64,000 nucleotides of DNA from Methylotuvimicrobium sp. KM2. Its GTDB lineage: Bacteria > Pseudomonadota > Gammaproteobacteria > Methylococcales > Methylomonadaceae. Position numbers and translations under genes: made by a program. Shown here piece after piece: positions 37,245 through 47,100 of this stretch. Every line of letters starts with the position of its first letter. Within the stretch, counting starts at the first letter, position 1. Below the pieces are notes generated by a model that was given only the letters and a program-made list of their open reading frames with translations, made no database searches and was not told the origin of the DNA. The stretch lies in contig NZ_CP150634.1 of NCBI RefSeq assembly GCF_038051925.1, forward strand, positions 62,001 to 126,000. The letters run 5' to 3'.

Positions 37245-38255
37245 TTAAACCGGCGGCAGTTCTTCAATCGGCCAGCGCGCGCGTGCAAATATAACGCTTC
37301 CCTGGTGTTGGTCGGCCATCAATCGTTGGCAACCGGCATAGGCAATCATTGCACCGTTATCTGTGCAAAATTCAGGTCGTGGAAAATAAATTAGGGCTTG
37401 TTCTTTGTCGGCCATTTCCGTCAAAGATTGACGAATGGCCGAATTAGCGCTGACGCCGCCGGCCACGACCAGTTTATCCAATCGGGTTTGTTGTAGTGCG
37501 CGCTTGCATTTGATGCTCAATGTTTCAGCAACGGCGGTCTGAAATGCGAAGGCGATGTCGGCTTTGTCTTGATCGGATTGCGCTGTGTCGTGCAATGCAT
37601 TCATTGTGTAAGTTTTTAGGCCGCTGAAACTGAAATCGAGCCCGGGTCGGTCGGTCATAGGCCTTGGGAATTTAAAGCGTGGGGTACCGCGTTTGGCTAG
37701 TTCGGATAGTTTGGGGCCTCCGGGATAACCCAGGCCGAGCATTTTGGCGGTTTTATCGAAGGCTTCGCCGGCAGCGTCGTCGAGCGATTCTCCTAATAAG
37801 CGATATCGGCCAATACCTGTAACTTCGACCAGCATCGTATGGCCTCCCGAAATCAACAGGGCTAGAAATGGAAATGACGGCGGATTGTTTTCCAGCATTG
37901 GCGCGAGTAAGTGTCCCTCCATGTGGTGAACCGCGATCGCCGGTTTACGCCAAGCCCAGGCTAAGCTGTTTGCCGTAGCCGCGCCGACTAGCAAGGCGCC
38001 CATTAGTCCAGGCCCCGCTGTATAGGCAATACCGCCGATATCTCGGCTCGTTAGTCCGGCTTCGTTCATGCATTGTTTGATCAGCGGGACGAGTTTGCGA
38101 ATATGGTCGCGCGAGGCCAGTTCGGGAACGACGCCGCCGTATTCGCTGTGCATGTCGATTTGACTGTAGAGCAAGTGGTTGATGAGACCTTTTTCGGCAT
38201 GATAAATGGCGACTCCGGTTTCATCGCAGGAAGTTTCTAAGCCTAAAACGTACAT
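37245..38255 (-). CDS. tsaD: tRNA N6-threonylcarbamoyladenosine synthase, catalytic subunit
   Basis: The ATG read from 38255 opens with [18 protein letters not shown], the universal TsaD N-terminus; a longer start would overlap the rpsU promoter. The 336-residue product has the metal-binding [12 protein letters not shown], the nucleotide-binding LISGGHTML and [13 protein letters not shown], and [13 protein letters not shown]. It makes t6A37 in ANN-decoding tRNAs together with TsaB, TsaC and TsaE, which are not in the window. Confidence 0.97.
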   Translation of the reverse strand: MYVLGLETSCDETGVAIYHAEKGLINHLLYSQIDMHSEYGGVVPELASRDHIRKLVPLIKQCMNEAGLTSRDIGGIAYTAGPGLMGALLVGAATANSLAWAWRKPAIAVHHMEGHLLAPMLENNPPSFPFLALLISGGHTMLVEVTGIGRYRLLGESLDDAAGEAFDKTAKMLGLGYPGGPKLSELAKRGTPRFKFPRPMTDRPGLDFSFSGLKTYTMNALHDTAQSDQDKADIAFAFQTAVAETLSIKCKRALQQTRLDKLVVAGGVSANSAIRQSLTEMADKEQALIYFPRPEFCTDNGAMIAYAGCQRLMADQHQGSVIFARARWPIEELPPV

Positions 38256-38261
38256 GGATTT

Positions 38262-38289
38262 TTGAAAAAATGCTAAGAGGGCGTATAAT
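38262..38289 (+). promoter_or_regulatory. Sigma-70 promoter of the rpsU-yqeY-dnaG operon
   Basis: TTGAAA (38262-38267), a 16-base spacer and TATAAT (38284-38289). Transcription would start about 65 bases before rpsU. It points away from tsaD, whose start codon is directly upstream. Confidence 0.65.
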
Positions 38290-38308
38290 AATGAGTTCAT
38301 TTTTATAT

Positions 38309-38324
38309 AGGGACTATCGTCCCT
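38309..38324 (+). promoter_or_regulatory. Leader hairpin upstream of rpsU
   Basis: AGGGAC and GTCCCT pair around a TATC loop, followed by CGATTTTTAAAT. It lies inside the predicted 5' leader and could be a weak attenuator or a structured leader element. Confidence 0.35.
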
Positions 38325-38360
38325 CGATTTTTAAATATTAACACAGTTGGATCATTAATA

Positions 38361-38594
38361 ATGCCGTCAGTAAAAGTTAAAGAAAACGAACCATTCGATA
38401 TTGCTATTCGCCGTTTTAAGCGTGCTTGCGAGAAAGCCGGTGTCCTGTCCGAAGTCAGACGTCGTGAATTCTATGAAAAACCCACTGCCGAACGTAAAAG
38501 AAAAGGTGCGGCGGCGATCAAGCGTCATTTAAAAAAATTGGCTCGCGAACGTTATGCGTTGAAAAATCTGCGCCGCGGTCGTCCGCAATTATAA
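38361..38594 (+). CDS. rpsU: 30S ribosomal protein S21
   Basis: A 77-residue basic protein. [20 protein letters not shown] and [17 protein letters not shown] are the S21 signature. It is a few residues longer than the 71-residue E. coli form because of the tail [13 protein letters not shown]. It opens the conserved macromolecular synthesis order rpsU-(yqeY)-dnaG-rpoD. Confidence 0.97.
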   Translation: MPSVKVKENEPFDIAIRRFKRACEKAGVLSEVRRREFYEKPTAERKRKGAAAIKRHLKKLARERYALKNLRRGRPQL

Positions 38595-38616
38595 TTCGGC
38601 CGGAATTGATATTAGT

Positions 38617-39066
38617 ATGGAATTACTAAAAGACCGTATCAAGGAAGATATGAAAGCCGCTATGAAGGGCGGCGATAAAGCGAGACTTGCCGTGATACGT
38701 TTAATCATGGCGGCCATCAAACAGCGCGAGGTCGATGAGCGTATCGAACTCGATAATGATCAGATCATTGCTGTGCTCGATAAAATGGTCAAGCAGCGCA
38801 GGGAGTCGATTAGGCAGTACTCAGGGGCAAGCCGCATGGATTTGGTCGAGGTCGAAGAAGCCGAGATTTTGGTGATTCAGAACTATCTGCCGCAGGCACT
38901 AACCGAGCAGGAAATTGATGAAATGGTTGCCGAAGCGGTTGAGCAATCCGGTGCCGAATCGGTTAAGGATATGGGTAAAGTGATGGGGTTGCTGAGGAAT
39001 AAAATGCAAGGCCGCGCCGATATGGCTATTGTTAGTGCAAAAATTAAAGCCGTTTTAGCAGGGTGA
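38617..39066 (+). CDS. GatB/YqeY-domain protein
   Basis: A 149-residue protein that matches the stand-alone YqeY family: KDRIKEDMKAAMKGGDKARL at the start, then QREVDERIELDNDQII, QRRESIRQYSGASRMDL and VMGLLRNKMQGRADMA at the C-terminus. The domain is shared with the tail of GatB and contacts tRNA there; the free form has unknown function, though it is very often found between rpsU and dnaG, as here. Confidence 0.92.
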   Translation: MELLKDRIKEDMKAAMKGGDKARLAVIRLIMAAIKQREVDERIELDNDQIIAVLDKMVKQRRESIRQYSGASRMDLVEVEEAEILVIQNYLPQALTEQEIDEMVAEAVEQSGAESVKDMGKVMGLLRNKMQGRADMAIVSAKIKAVLAG

Positions 39067-39107
39067 TAGTCCGATTCGTCTATTAAAGTTTGAGTTCCGG
39101 GTAATCT

Positions 39108-40832
39108 ATGTCCGGTAGAATTCCTCGAGACTTTATTAATGATCTCCTACTGCGAGTTGACATCGTTGATTTAATCGACTCGCACGTTCCTTTAAAAAAA
39201 ACGGGTAGCAACTTTGTAGCGCGCTGTCCGTTTCACACAGAAAAAACGCCTAGTTTTTCGGTTAATCGTAAAAAACAGTTCTTTTATTGTTTTGGTTGCG
39301 GAGCCAGCGGCAATGCCATCAGTTTCTTAATGGATTTTAGCCATTTGGATTTTGTCGAGGCGGTCGAAGATCTGGCTGCATTTGTCGGTGTTTCGGTGCC
39401 GCGCGAGTCAATTGTAGCGCCGGCAGGAAGCTCCCGGAGCGATGTCGGGCCGATCTACGAATTGATGGATCAAGTAGCCGCATTTTATGCTGAACAATTA
39501 GCGAGCGGAGACGGCAAGAAAGCGATCGATTATTTAAAGCGTCGTGGTGTTAGCGGTGCAATCGCTAAGGCGTATCAATTGGGTTATGCGCCTGAAGGTT
39601 GGAATACGTTGGCTTCCCGTTTCAATTTTGAGGCGCTTACTAAAGCCGGGTTGCTTGTTAGCAAGGAGGGCGGGGGTGGATATGATCGCTTCCGCGGGAG
39701 AGTCATGTTTCCTATCCGCGATAAGCGTGGGCGCGTCGTGGGTTTCGGCGCGAGGGTATTGGATGATTCTTTGCCGAAATACTTGAATTCACCGGAAACG
39801 CCCATATTTTCTAAAGGTAATGAAGTTTACGGGCTTTATGAATTACTGCAAAGCCATTCAAGGCCGGAACGGATTCTGGTGGTCGAGGGCTATATGGATG
39901 TGGTGGCTTTGGCTCAGTTCGGTATCGGCTATGCCGTTGCGACCCTAGGTACGTCGACGTCCAAGGCGCATATGGAATTATTGTTCCGGTTCAGTTCGGA
40001 ATTAGTGTTTTGTTTCGATGGCGACAAAGCCGGAAAAGAGGCGGCTTGGCGTGCGATGGAGGCGACTTTTCCTTGTTTGAAAGATGGTAGGCAGGTAAAA
40101 ATCATGCTGCTGCCGGAAGGCCAGGATCCCGATTCGTTGATTAGGGCGGAAGGTGTTGCTGCATTCGAGCGTGGTATTGCTTTGGCTGCAACGCTATCCG
40201 AATATTTTTTCGGCCGAGTTCAAGACGAATTGTCGCTGGAGTCAATGGAGGGGCGTGCACAGTTGATTAGTCGTTCGAAAAAGTATTTAGAGCAATTGCC
40301 GGTCGGCGTATTCAGGGAGATGATGTATCAAAGACTTCAGGATTTATCGGGTTTCAATAAACTGGACGTTTTAGAAAATACGGCTACACTCTCAAGGGTA
40401 CCCAAGGTTGCTGTCCATAGGGATAAAAAGCGTTTATCTCCTGCAAGGGTGGCTATCTCATTGCTGTTGCAAAATCCCGATTTGATCGAGGTTGTCGAGC
40501 AAAAAGAGCTTGATTGGGAGAGTTTGAACTTTCCCGGCAAAGAATTGTTTAAGGAAGTTGTCGATCTGATTTCGAGCGAATATCCGAAAAATCTTTCCAT
40601 GCTTTTAGAATTGTTTCGTGGACGAAATAGTGAGAAAGTCGTGAAGCAACTGGTCTTTTTGGATGTAATGGTTCCCGAGGATGGGGTTCGTGCCGAATTT
40701 TCAGACGCTTTGGAGCGATTGAATGCGCAAGCGAGAGAAAGTCGTATTGAGCAGTTATTAGAAAAAGAGTCGGCGGAAGGCTTAAGTCGAGAGGAGCGAG
40801 AAATATTAGGGAGATTACTGGTAAGCCGATAA
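39108..40832 (+). CDS. dnaG: DNA primase
   Basis: A 574-residue primase. The N-terminal zinc ribbon is CPFHTEKTPSFSVNRKKQFF followed by YCFGCGASGNAI. The RNA polymerase/TOPRIM core has GRVMFPIRDKRGRVVGFGAR, LVVEGYMDVVALA and FCFDGDKAGKEAA. The C-terminal region is helical and would bind DnaB. It makes RNA primers at the replication fork. It is followed by its own gap and the strong rpoD promoter. Confidence 0.97.
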   Translation: MSGRIPRDFINDLLLRVDIVDLIDSHVPLKKTGSNFVARCPFHTEKTPSFSVNRKKQFFYCFGCGASGNAISFLMDFSHLDFVEAVEDLAAFVGVSVPRESIVAPAGSSRSDVGPIYELMDQVAAFYAEQLASGDGKKAIDYLKRRGVSGAIAKAYQLGYAPEGWNTLASRFNFEALTKAGLLVSKEGGGGYDRFRGRVMFPIRDKRGRVVGFGARVLDDSLPKYLNSPETPIFSKGNEVYGLYELLQSHSRPERILVVEGYMDVVALAQFGIGYAVATLGTSTSKAHMELLFRFSSELVFCFDGDKAGKEAAWRAMEATFPCLKDGRQVKIMLLPEGQDPDSLIRAEGVAAFERGIALAATLSEYFFGRVQDELSLESMEGRAQLISRSKKYLEQLPVGVFREMMYQRLQDLSGFNKLDVLENTATLSRVPKVAVHRDKKRLSPARVAISLLLQNPDLIEVVEQKELDWESLNFPGKELFKEVVDLISSEYPKNLSMLLELFRGRNSEKVVKQLVFLDVMVPEDGVRAEFSDALERLNAQARESRIEQLLEKESAEGLSREEREILGRLLVSR

Positions 40833-40845
40833 AAGGGAATTCGTA

Positions 40846-40874
40846 TTAACATAAAAAAGAATATGTTGTATAAT
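40846..40874 (+). promoter_or_regulatory. Strong sigma-70 promoter of rpoD
   Basis: TTAACA (40846-40851), exactly 17 bases, then TATAAT (40869-40874). Transcription would start about 38 bases before the rpoD ATG. Confidence 0.75.
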
Positions 40875-40919
40875 TTCCTGTTCAGCGTAATTGTGCTGAT
40901 CGTATTCTGTGAGTGAGTG

Positions 40920-42731
40920 ATGAATCAAGAACAACAGCAGTCCCAACTTAAACAATTGATAGCCAAAGGTAAAGTGCAAGGTTACTTGACGTATGCCGAG
41001 GTTAATGATCATTTGCCCAGCGATATTGCCGATCCGGAACAGATAGAAGATATCATCGGTATGATCAACGACATGGGTATTCAAGTTTATGAGGATGCCC
41101 CCGATGAAGACTCGCTTATTACCGACGGCGCTGCGGTTACCGGTGATGAGGATGATGATGACGAAGTAGCGGCCTTAGCCTCGGTTGATAGCGAGTTCGG
41201 CAGAACTACCGATCCGGTTCGCATGTATATGAGGGAAATGGGATCGGTTGAATTACTGAACCGGGAAGACGAATTAAAAATCGCCAAACGCATAGAAGAA
41301 GGACAGCAACAGGTTGTCAGAGCGATTTCTCGATCCTGTAAAGTCGTTGATGAATTCATTAGTGACTTTGACTCCATATCGGACGAAGAAGGTGGTATTC
41401 GTTTGACGGACTTAGTATCCGGCTTCGTTGATCTTAGTGAACCGGAGGCGGTTTTCAGTAGTCAAGCGGCTAATGACGACTCGGTCGATGAGGGCGCCGA
41501 CGAAGATGAGGTCAAAGGGCTTGAGTATAATGATGTCAAGGAAAAAGTCGAAGTGCTGCGTACGCTGCATAAATCGGCGGCGGCGGCCATCAAGAAACAT
41601 GGTTACGGTGATCCTAAGGTCAATGAAAAGCTAGATGAGCTTGCGGAAAGCTTCATCGAGTTTAAATGGGCTCCCCAATATTTTAAAAGGTTGACGGCTA
41701 CCGTTTCAGAGGCGGTCGCTCTTATCCGTGAAAAGGAAAGGTTAATAGCGGATCTGTGTGTCAATGAAGCCAAAATGACACGCAAAGAATTTATTATTGC
41801 AATGACCGGTCATGAGACCGATTACGAATGGTTGGTTCAATATCTGCGATCGACGGGAATTGATAATCAGGTCATCGCGGAAAATGAACAGGAAGTCAAG
41901 AAGGCGCAAGCGGTATTAGCCGATATTGCCAGTACTTATGGCTTGTCAGTTAGCGATATCAAGGATATCAACCGACGCATGTCGATCGGCGAAGCAAAAG
42001 TTCGGCGCGCTAAGAAGGAGATGATCGAAGCGAACTTACGCTTGGTCATTTCGATCGCAAAAAAATATACCAACCGCGGCTTGCAATTCCTGGATTTGAT
42101 TCAGGAAGGTAATATCGGCTTAATGAAAGCGGTCGATAAATTCGAGTACCGACGCGGTTATAAATTTTCGACTTATGCGACCTGGTGGATCAGACAGGCG
42201 ATCACGCGTTCGATTGCCGATCAGGCCAGAACGATTAGAATTCCGGTGCATATGATTGAAACGATCAATAAATTAAACCGGATTTCAAGGCAGATTCTGC
42301 AAGAATTGGGTCGCGAGGCGACCCCGGAAGAACTAGCCGAGCGCATGGAAATGCCTGAAGATAAAGTTCGTAAGGTGTTGAAAATTGCGAAAGAACCGAT
42401 TTCTATGGAAACGCCGATTGGAGACGATGAAGATTCTCATTTGGGAGATTTCATAGAAGATGCTAAAGTATTGTCCCCCATTGAATCGGCGACGATTGCA
42501 GGCCTTAGAGAGTCGACCCAAAGTGTGTTGGCCGGTTTGACAGCTAGAGAAGCAAAAGTCTTGAGAATGCGATTTGGGATTAATATGAACACCGATCACA
42601 CTTTGGAAGAGGTTGGTAAACAGTTTGATGTGACTCGCGAAAGGATACGGCAAATAGAAGCAAAAGCATTAAGAAAATTGAGGCATCCGTCGAGATCCGA
42701 ACAATTGCGTTGCTTCTTGGATGGCGAATAA
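40920..42731 (+). CDS. rpoD: RNA polymerase primary sigma factor (sigma-70)
   Basis: ATG at 40920 is preceded by a GTG codon at 40917 that is also in frame; ATG is preferred. The roughly 603-residue protein has region 1.1 ([20 protein letters not shown]), 1.2 ([16 protein letters not shown]), a long non-conserved acidic insert, region 2 ([20 protein letters not shown] then [17 protein letters not shown]), region 3 and region 4 ([20 protein letters not shown]). It is the housekeeping sigma factor. A tRNA gene follows nine bases later. Confidence 0.98.
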   Translation: MNQEQQQSQLKQLIAKGKVQGYLTYAEVNDHLPSDIADPEQIEDIIGMINDMGIQVYEDAPDEDSLITDGAAVTGDEDDDDEVAALASVDSEFGRTTDPVRMYMREMGSVELLNREDELKIAKRIEEGQQQVVRAISRSCKVVDEFISDFDSISDEEGGIRLTDLVSGFVDLSEPEAVFSSQAANDDSVDEGADEDEVKGLEYNDVKEKVEVLRTLHKSAAAAIKKHGYGDPKVNEKLDELAESFIEFKWAPQYFKRLTATVSEAVALIREKERLIADLCVNEAKMTRKEFIIAMTGHETDYEWLVQYLRSTGIDNQVIAENEQEVKKAQAVLADIASTYGLSVSDIKDINRRMSIGEAKVRRAKKEMIEANLRLVISIAKKYTNRGLQFLDLIQEGNIGLMKAVDKFEYRRGYKFSTYATWWIRQAITRSIADQARTIRIPVHMIETINKLNRISRQILQELGREATPEELAERMEMPEDKVRKVLKIAKEPISMETPIGDDEDSHLGDFIEDAKVLSPIESATIAGLRESTQSVLAGLTAREAKVLRMRFGINMNTDHTLEEVGKQFDVTRERIRQIEAKALRKLRHPSRSEQLRCFLDGE

Positions 42732-42739
42732 AAATTTAA

Positions 42740-42816
42740 GGGCCCTTAGCTCAGTTGGTTAGAGCGTCCGACTCATAATCGGCAGGTCGTAGGTTCAAGT
42801 CCTACAGGGCCCACCA
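42740..42816 (+). tRNA. tRNA with anticodon CAT (probably tRNA-Ile2, otherwise tRNA-Met)
   Basis: A complete 77-base cloverleaf with encoded CCA: acceptor GGGCCCT/AGGGCCC, D arm GCTCAGTTGGTTAGAGC, anticodon loop CTCATAA between CCGA and TCGG, and T arm TTCAAGT. Acceptor pairs C4-G69 and C5-G68 are those recognised by TilS in tRNA-Ile2, and the body resembles E. coli ileX more than elongator tRNA-Met. Confidence 0.95.
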
Positions 42817-42823
42817 TCATTTG

Positions 42824-42846
42824 AAAGGCTGCTGATGCAGCCTTTT
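42824..42846 (+). terminator. Rho-independent terminator after the tRNA gene
   Basis: AAAGGCTGC / GCAGCCTTT with a TGAT loop, ending in TTTT. It closes the rpoD-tRNA transcript. Confidence 0.8.
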
Positions 42847-42879
42847 GTGTATTAGACATTAGAGAGTAAAGGCGGTGTC

Positions 42880-44040
42880 GTGAGCAATAATTTTATTTTT
42901 ACATCAGAATCGGTTTCGGAAGGTCATCCGGATAAAGTCGCGGATCAAATTTCCGATGCGGTGTTGGATGCACTCCTTGAGCAAGATCCGCGCTCGCGGG
43001 TGGCCTGCGAAACGATGGTTAAAACCGGTATGGTTATTTTAGCCGGCGAAATCACGACCGATGCATGGGTGGATACTGAAGCACTGGTCAGAAAAGTCGT
43101 CTGCGATATTGGCTACGATCATGGCGACATCGGTTTCGACGGACAAAGTTGCGCGGTCTTGAACGCAATCGGCAAACAGTCGTCCGATATCGCGATGGGC
43201 GTCGATGAGTCCGATAATCATGAACAAGGTGCGGGCGACCAAGGCTTGATGTTCGGATATGCGACCAATGAAACCGACGTGTTGATGCCGGCTCCGATCA
43301 CTTATTCTCATTTGTTGGTCAAACGCCAAGCCGAAGTTCGTAAAAATAAAACCCTGCCATGGCTTAGACCGGATGCGAAAAGCCAAATTACTTTCCGCTA
43401 TGAGAACAATAAGCCGGTCGCGATCGACGCAGTCGTATTGTCGACTCAACACTCTCCGGAAATCGGTGCCAAGCAGATTCATGAGGCTGTCATGGACGAG
43501 ATTATTTTGCATGTTTTGCCCAAGGAGTGGTTGCACAAAGACACCAAATATTTCATCAATCCGACCGGTAATTTCGTGATCGGCGGCCCCGTCGGTGATT
43601 GCGGTTTGACCGGTCGTAAAATCATCGTCGATACCTACGGCGGGATGGCGAGACACGGCGGCGGCGCGTTTTCCGGCAAGGATCCTTCGAAAGTGGATAG
43701 ATCCGCAGCTTACATGGCGCGCTATGTCGCAAAAAATATTGTTGCGGCAGGTCTTGCCGAGCGTTGCGAAATTCAAGTTTCCTATGCGATCGGTGTTGCC
43801 GAGCCGACTTCGATCAGCGTCGAGACTTTCGGGACCGGAAAAGTCGGCGAAGAAAGATTGGTACAGATAATTCGGGAACATTTCGACTTAAGACCGAAAG
43901 GTTTAATTGCAGCTTTGGACTTATTGAAGCCGATTTATCAGGCGACTGCAGCATACGGTCATTTCGGTAGAACCGAAGCGTCCTTCAGTTGGGAAAAAAC
44001 CGATAAAGCCGATGCATTGAGAGATGCGGCCGGGCTTTAA
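42880..44040 (+). CDS. metK: S-adenosylmethionine synthetase
   Basis: A 386-residue enzyme with a GTG start at 42880. [35 protein letters not shown] and [19 protein letters not shown] are the three MAT signatures for ATP and metal binding. It makes SAM from methionine and ATP. Together with ahcY and metF it forms a complete SAM recycling cluster. I looked for a SAM or SAH riboswitch upstream and saw no recognisable structure beyond the tRNA terminator. Confidence 0.98.
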   Translation: MSNNFIFTSESVSEGHPDKVADQISDAVLDALLEQDPRSRVACETMVKTGMVILAGEITTDAWVDTEALVRKVVCDIGYDHGDIGFDGQSCAVLNAIGKQSSDIAMGVDESDNHEQGAGDQGLMFGYATNETDVLMPAPITYSHLLVKRQAEVRKNKTLPWLRPDAKSQITFRYENNKPVAIDAVVLSTQHSPEIGAKQIHEAVMDEIILHVLPKEWLHKDTKYFINPTGNFVIGGPVGDCGLTGRKIIVDTYGGMARHGGGAFSGKDPSKVDRSAAYMARYVAKNIVAAGLAERCEIQVSYAIGVAEPTSISVETFGTGKVGEERLVQIIREHFDLRPKGLIAALDLLKPIYQATAAYGHFGRTEASFSWEKTDKADALRDAAGL

Positions 44041-44059
44041 GTAAATATAGGAGATAACA

Positions 44060-45352
44060 ATGACTCAACCGGACTACAAAGTCGCAGATATTAATCTTGC
44101 CGAGTGGGGCCGTAAGGAAATCAATATCGCCGAAACCGAAATGCCGGGTTTGATGGCTTTGCGTGAGGAATTCGGCAGTGAGCAGCCGCTGAAAGGCGCG
44201 CGCATTGCCGGCTGTTTGCATATGACTATTCAAACTGCAGTGTTGATCGAGACTTTGATCGCACTGGGCGCTGAAGTTCGCTGGTCGTCCTGCAACATTT
44301 TTTCGACGCAGGATCATGCAGCTGCGGCAATTGCCGCTAAAGGTATTCCGGTTTTCGCTTGGAAAGGCGAGACCGAAGAAGAGGCTGAGTGGTGTATCGC
44401 GCAAACGATAGAAGGGCCGAACGGCTGGCGTCCGAATATGATTTTGGATGACGGGGGCGATTTGACGTTGATGATGCATCAGCAATATCCTGAGCTGATG
44501 ACCGATGTCAAGGGGCTTTCCGAGGAAACGACCACAGGCGTGTTGCGGCTAACCGAAATGGTTGCCAAAGGCAAACTGATGGTTCCGGCTTTCAATGTCA
44601 ATGATTCGGTCACCAAGTCGAAATTCGATAATCTTTACGGCTGCCGCGAATCCTTGGTTGACGGTATCAAGCGCGCGACCGATGTCATGATTGCCGGTAA
44701 AATTGCAGTCGTCTGCGGTTATGGCGATGTCGGCAAGGGTTGTGCGCAATCGTTACGAGGCTTGGGTGCGACCGTATGGATTACCGAAATCGACCCGATT
44801 TGCGCTTTGCAGGCGGCGATGGAAGGCTATCGTGTCGTCACATTGGAAGAAGCCGCGCCGATCGCCAATATTTTTGTCACGGCGACCGGTAATTTTAATG
44901 TCATTACGCATGATCATATGGCGGCGATGCGGGATCAAGCCATTGTCTGCAATATCGGGCATTTCGATTCCGAGATCGAAATTTCTTCGTTACGACAATA
45001 CCAATGGGAAAACATCAAGCCGCAAGTCGATCATGTTATCTTCCCGGACGGCAAACGTTTAATCGTATTAGCCGAAGGGCGGTTAGTTAATTTAGGCTGT
45101 GCGACAGGTCATCCAAGCTTTGTCATGTCTAACTCGTTCTGCAATCAGGTTCTGGCGCAAATGGAGCTATGGAATCATGCGGATAAATACGAGAATAAAG
45201 TTTATGTATTGCCTAAAAAATTGGATGAAAAAGTCGCGGCATTGCATCTAAACCAATTGGGTGTGAAATTGACCCGGTTGACTGAGAAGCAAGCCGAGTA
45301 TATCAATGTGTCGATGGATGGACCGTTCAAGCCCGAACATTACCGTTATTGA
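44060..45352 (+). CDS. ahcY: S-adenosylhomocysteine hydrolase
   Basis: A 430-residue NAD-dependent enzyme. It has the substrate residues in [16 protein letters not shown], the catalytic Lys/Asp in [20 protein letters not shown], the NAD motif [15 protein letters not shown] and the C-terminal YKPEHYRY-type tail ([10 protein letters not shown]). It splits SAH into adenosine and homocysteine, removing the inhibitor of methyltransferases. It lies 19 bases after metK. Confidence 0.98.
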   Translation: MTQPDYKVADINLAEWGRKEINIAETEMPGLMALREEFGSEQPLKGARIAGCLHMTIQTAVLIETLIALGAEVRWSSCNIFSTQDHAAAAIAAKGIPVFAWKGETEEEAEWCIAQTIEGPNGWRPNMILDDGGDLTLMMHQQYPELMTDVKGLSEETTTGVLRLTEMVAKGKLMVPAFNVNDSVTKSKFDNLYGCRESLVDGIKRATDVMIAGKIAVVCGYGDVGKGCAQSLRGLGATVWITEIDPICALQAAMEGYRVVTLEEAAPIANIFVTATGNFNVITHDHMAAMRDQAIVCNIGHFDSEIEISSLRQYQWENIKPQVDHVIFPDGKRLIVLAEGRLVNLGCATGHPSFVMSNSFCNQVLAQMELWNHADKYENKVYVLPKKLDEKVAALHLNQLGVKLTRLTEKQAEYINVSMDGPFKPEHYRY

Positions 45353-45367
45353 TCGATGTAGACACGG

Positions 45368-45390
45368 ACAAGTCATTGATTGGCTTGTCT
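45368..45390 (+). terminator. Weak hairpin between ahcY and metF
   Basis: GACAAGTC pairs with GGCTTGTC (one G-T pair) around ATTGATT, followed by a T-rich stretch TGTTGTTTC. It could partially terminate or attenuate before metF. Confidence 0.4.
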
Positions 45391-45412
45391 GTTGTTTCAA
45401 TAATCTGAAATC

Positions 45413-46264
45413 ATGCAAACACAACAAAAATATCCCAAGCTGTTCAGTTTCGAATTTTATCCGCCCAAAACCGAAGCCGGCGAGGAAAGTTTGCAGGCCG
45501 TGCATGCAAAGTTGAGTCGTTTGAATCCCGATTTTTTTTCGGTGACTTTCGGCGCCGGCGGATCGACGCGGGATAAGACCTTCGATACGGTCGTTAAAAT
45601 TCAAGAACGCGGCGTTGCTGCGGCGCCTCATCTGTCATGCGTTGCATCGACGCATGAGAATATCAGAGAGATTCTGCACGGTTATCGCTCGAACGGGATA
45701 AAAAAAATTGTTGCGTTGAGGGGCGATTTGCCGTCCGGAATGATGTCGGCCGGGCAATTTCGCTATGCCAATGAGTTGGTCGACTTTATTCGTAGCGAAA
45801 CCGGCGATTATTTTCAGATTCATGTCGCAGCATACCCCGAGACCCATCCTCAGGCGCGAAGTGCTGCCGAGGATTTAAAGAATTTCAAACGCAAAGTCGA
45901 TGCCGGTGCGAATGCCGCGATTACGCAGTATTTTTATAACGCCGAGTCTTATTTTTATTTTGTCGATGCCTGCGAAAAAATGGGTATCGATATTCCGATT
46001 GTTCCCGGCATCATGCCGATTACGAATTATTCGCAATTATTTCGTTTTTCCGATATGTGCGGCGCGGACATTCCACGCTGGCTGAGGAAAAAATTGGAAG
46101 GCTTCGGCGACGATAGGGAACAAATCATCGCGTTCGGTTGCGATGTCGTAACCCGTTTATGTCAGCAATTGTTGGATAATGGCGCCCCGGGATTGCATTT
46201 TTATACGATGAATCAATCCGCGCCAACGTTGGCGATTTGGAATAATTTGAATTTATCGGATTAA
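45413..46264 (+). CDS. metF: 5,10-methylenetetrahydrofolate reductase
   Basis: A 283-residue FAD-dependent TIM barrel. FSFEFYPPKTEAGEESL carries the active-site Glu; FFSVTFGAGGSTRDKT, VALRGDLP, QYFYNAESYFYFVD and VPGIMPITNY are the family motifs. It makes 5-methyl-THF for methionine synthesis and so feeds homocysteine from AhcY back toward MetK. Confidence 0.97.
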   Translation: MQTQQKYPKLFSFEFYPPKTEAGEESLQAVHAKLSRLNPDFFSVTFGAGGSTRDKTFDTVVKIQERGVAAAPHLSCVASTHENIREILHGYRSNGIKKIVALRGDLPSGMMSAGQFRYANELVDFIRSETGDYFQIHVAAYPETHPQARSAAEDLKNFKRKVDAGANAAITQYFYNAESYFYFVDACEKMGIDIPIVPGIMPITNYSQLFRFSDMCGADIPRWLRKKLEGFGDDREQIIAFGCDVVTRLCQQLLDNGAPGLHFYTMNQSAPTLAIWNNLNLSD

Positions 46265-46291
46265 TCAAAGAAGGATGGGCGGTTTATCGTG

Positions 46292-46314
46292 AAAAGGGCG
46301 AAAGCCCTTTTTTT
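46292..46314 (+). terminator. Rho-independent terminator after metF
   Basis: AAAAGGGC / GCCCTTTT with a GAAA tetraloop followed by further T residues. It separates metF from rsmE. Confidence 0.88.
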
Positions 46315-46315
46315 G

Positions 46316-46333
46316 TGACCGCGCGAAGTATAA
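46316..46333 (+). repeat. Solo end of the R4 MITE-like element
   Basis: TGACCGCGCGAAGTATAA is identical to the right end of the 163-bp element at 23179-23341. No partner end is seen nearby. Confidence 0.55.
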
Positions 46334-46356
46334 CTCACAGGTCATGGGTATTTGAG

Positions 46357-47100
46357 ATGAGAGTTTCCCGTTTGTATGTGCAAGAAGGCCTTGGTAAAAG
46401 TCAGAGCGTAGAGCTTGACAACGATGCGGCTCATTATGTCAGAACGGTTTTACGACTGAAGAAAGATTCGAGATTGATCGTTTTCGATGGTAAAGGCGGC
46501 GAATATACAGCGGTTGTTGCTGAAGCGAGCAAAAAAAGAGTTGCCCTGGATTTGGGGCAATGGCGCGACCGGACGGTTGAGTCTAATTTGACGATTAATC
46601 TTGGTCTTGCGATATCGCGAGGCGATAAAATGGATTGGGGCATACAGAAAGCAGTAGAGTTAGGGGTTAACAAGATCACTCCGTTGGTGACCGAACGTTG
46701 CGTCGTGCAATTGAAAGGTGAAAAGCAACAGCAACGGTTGATGCATTGGCAAAAAATTGTGCAACATGCGGTCGAGCAATGTGGTAGAACCGTTTTACCC
46801 GCACTGAATTCAGTTGATGATTTGAGCGATTGGGTCGATAAACAAGCAGGTTTGAGAATTTTTTTGGACCCTTATGCCGAAACCAGTTTGTCTCAGCTTA
46901 AGCCGTTAAATGATCAAGTTACCTTGCTATCCGGCCCGGAAGGCGGTTTTGCCGACTATGAGCGGGATATGGCCAAAGCGGCGGGTTTTATAGCGGTTCG
47001 TCTAGGGGCCAGAGTCTTGCGTACCGAAACGGCTGCGTTGGCCTCGATCGCCTCTCTACAGATGCTGTGGGGCGATTTCGGAAGTAGTATACAATCATGA
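46357..47100 (+). CDS. rsmE: 16S rRNA (uracil-1498-N3)-methyltransferase
   Basis: ATG at 46357 gives a 247-residue product opening with the usual MRVSRLYV; the earlier in-frame GTG overlaps the metF terminator. It is a knotted SPOUT methyltransferase: DKMDWGIQKAVELGVNKITP, then TERCVVQLKGEK, LLSGPEGGFADYE and VRLGARVLRTETAALASI, the SAM-binding knot. It methylates U1498 of 16S rRNA. It overlaps the next gene by four bases. Confidence 0.96.
   Translation: MRVSRLYVQEGLGKSQSVELDNDAAHYVRTVLRLKKDSRLIVFDGKGGEYTAVVAEASKKRVALDLGQWRDRTVESNLTINLGLAISRGDKMDWGIQKAVELGVNKITPLVTERCVVQLKGEKQQQRLMHWQKIVQHAVEQCGRTVLPALNSVDDLSDWVDKQAGLRIFLDPYAETSLSQLKPLNDQVTLLSGPEGGFADYERDMAKAAGFIAVRLGARVLRTETAALASIASLQMLWGDFGSSIQS

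Noticed and set aside
42847..42879. Possible SAM or SAH riboswitch before metK or ahcY
   Set aside because: The metK leader is only about 30 bases after the tRNA terminator and the metK-ahcY gap is 19 bases; neither has room for or resembles a known SAM/SAH aptamer.
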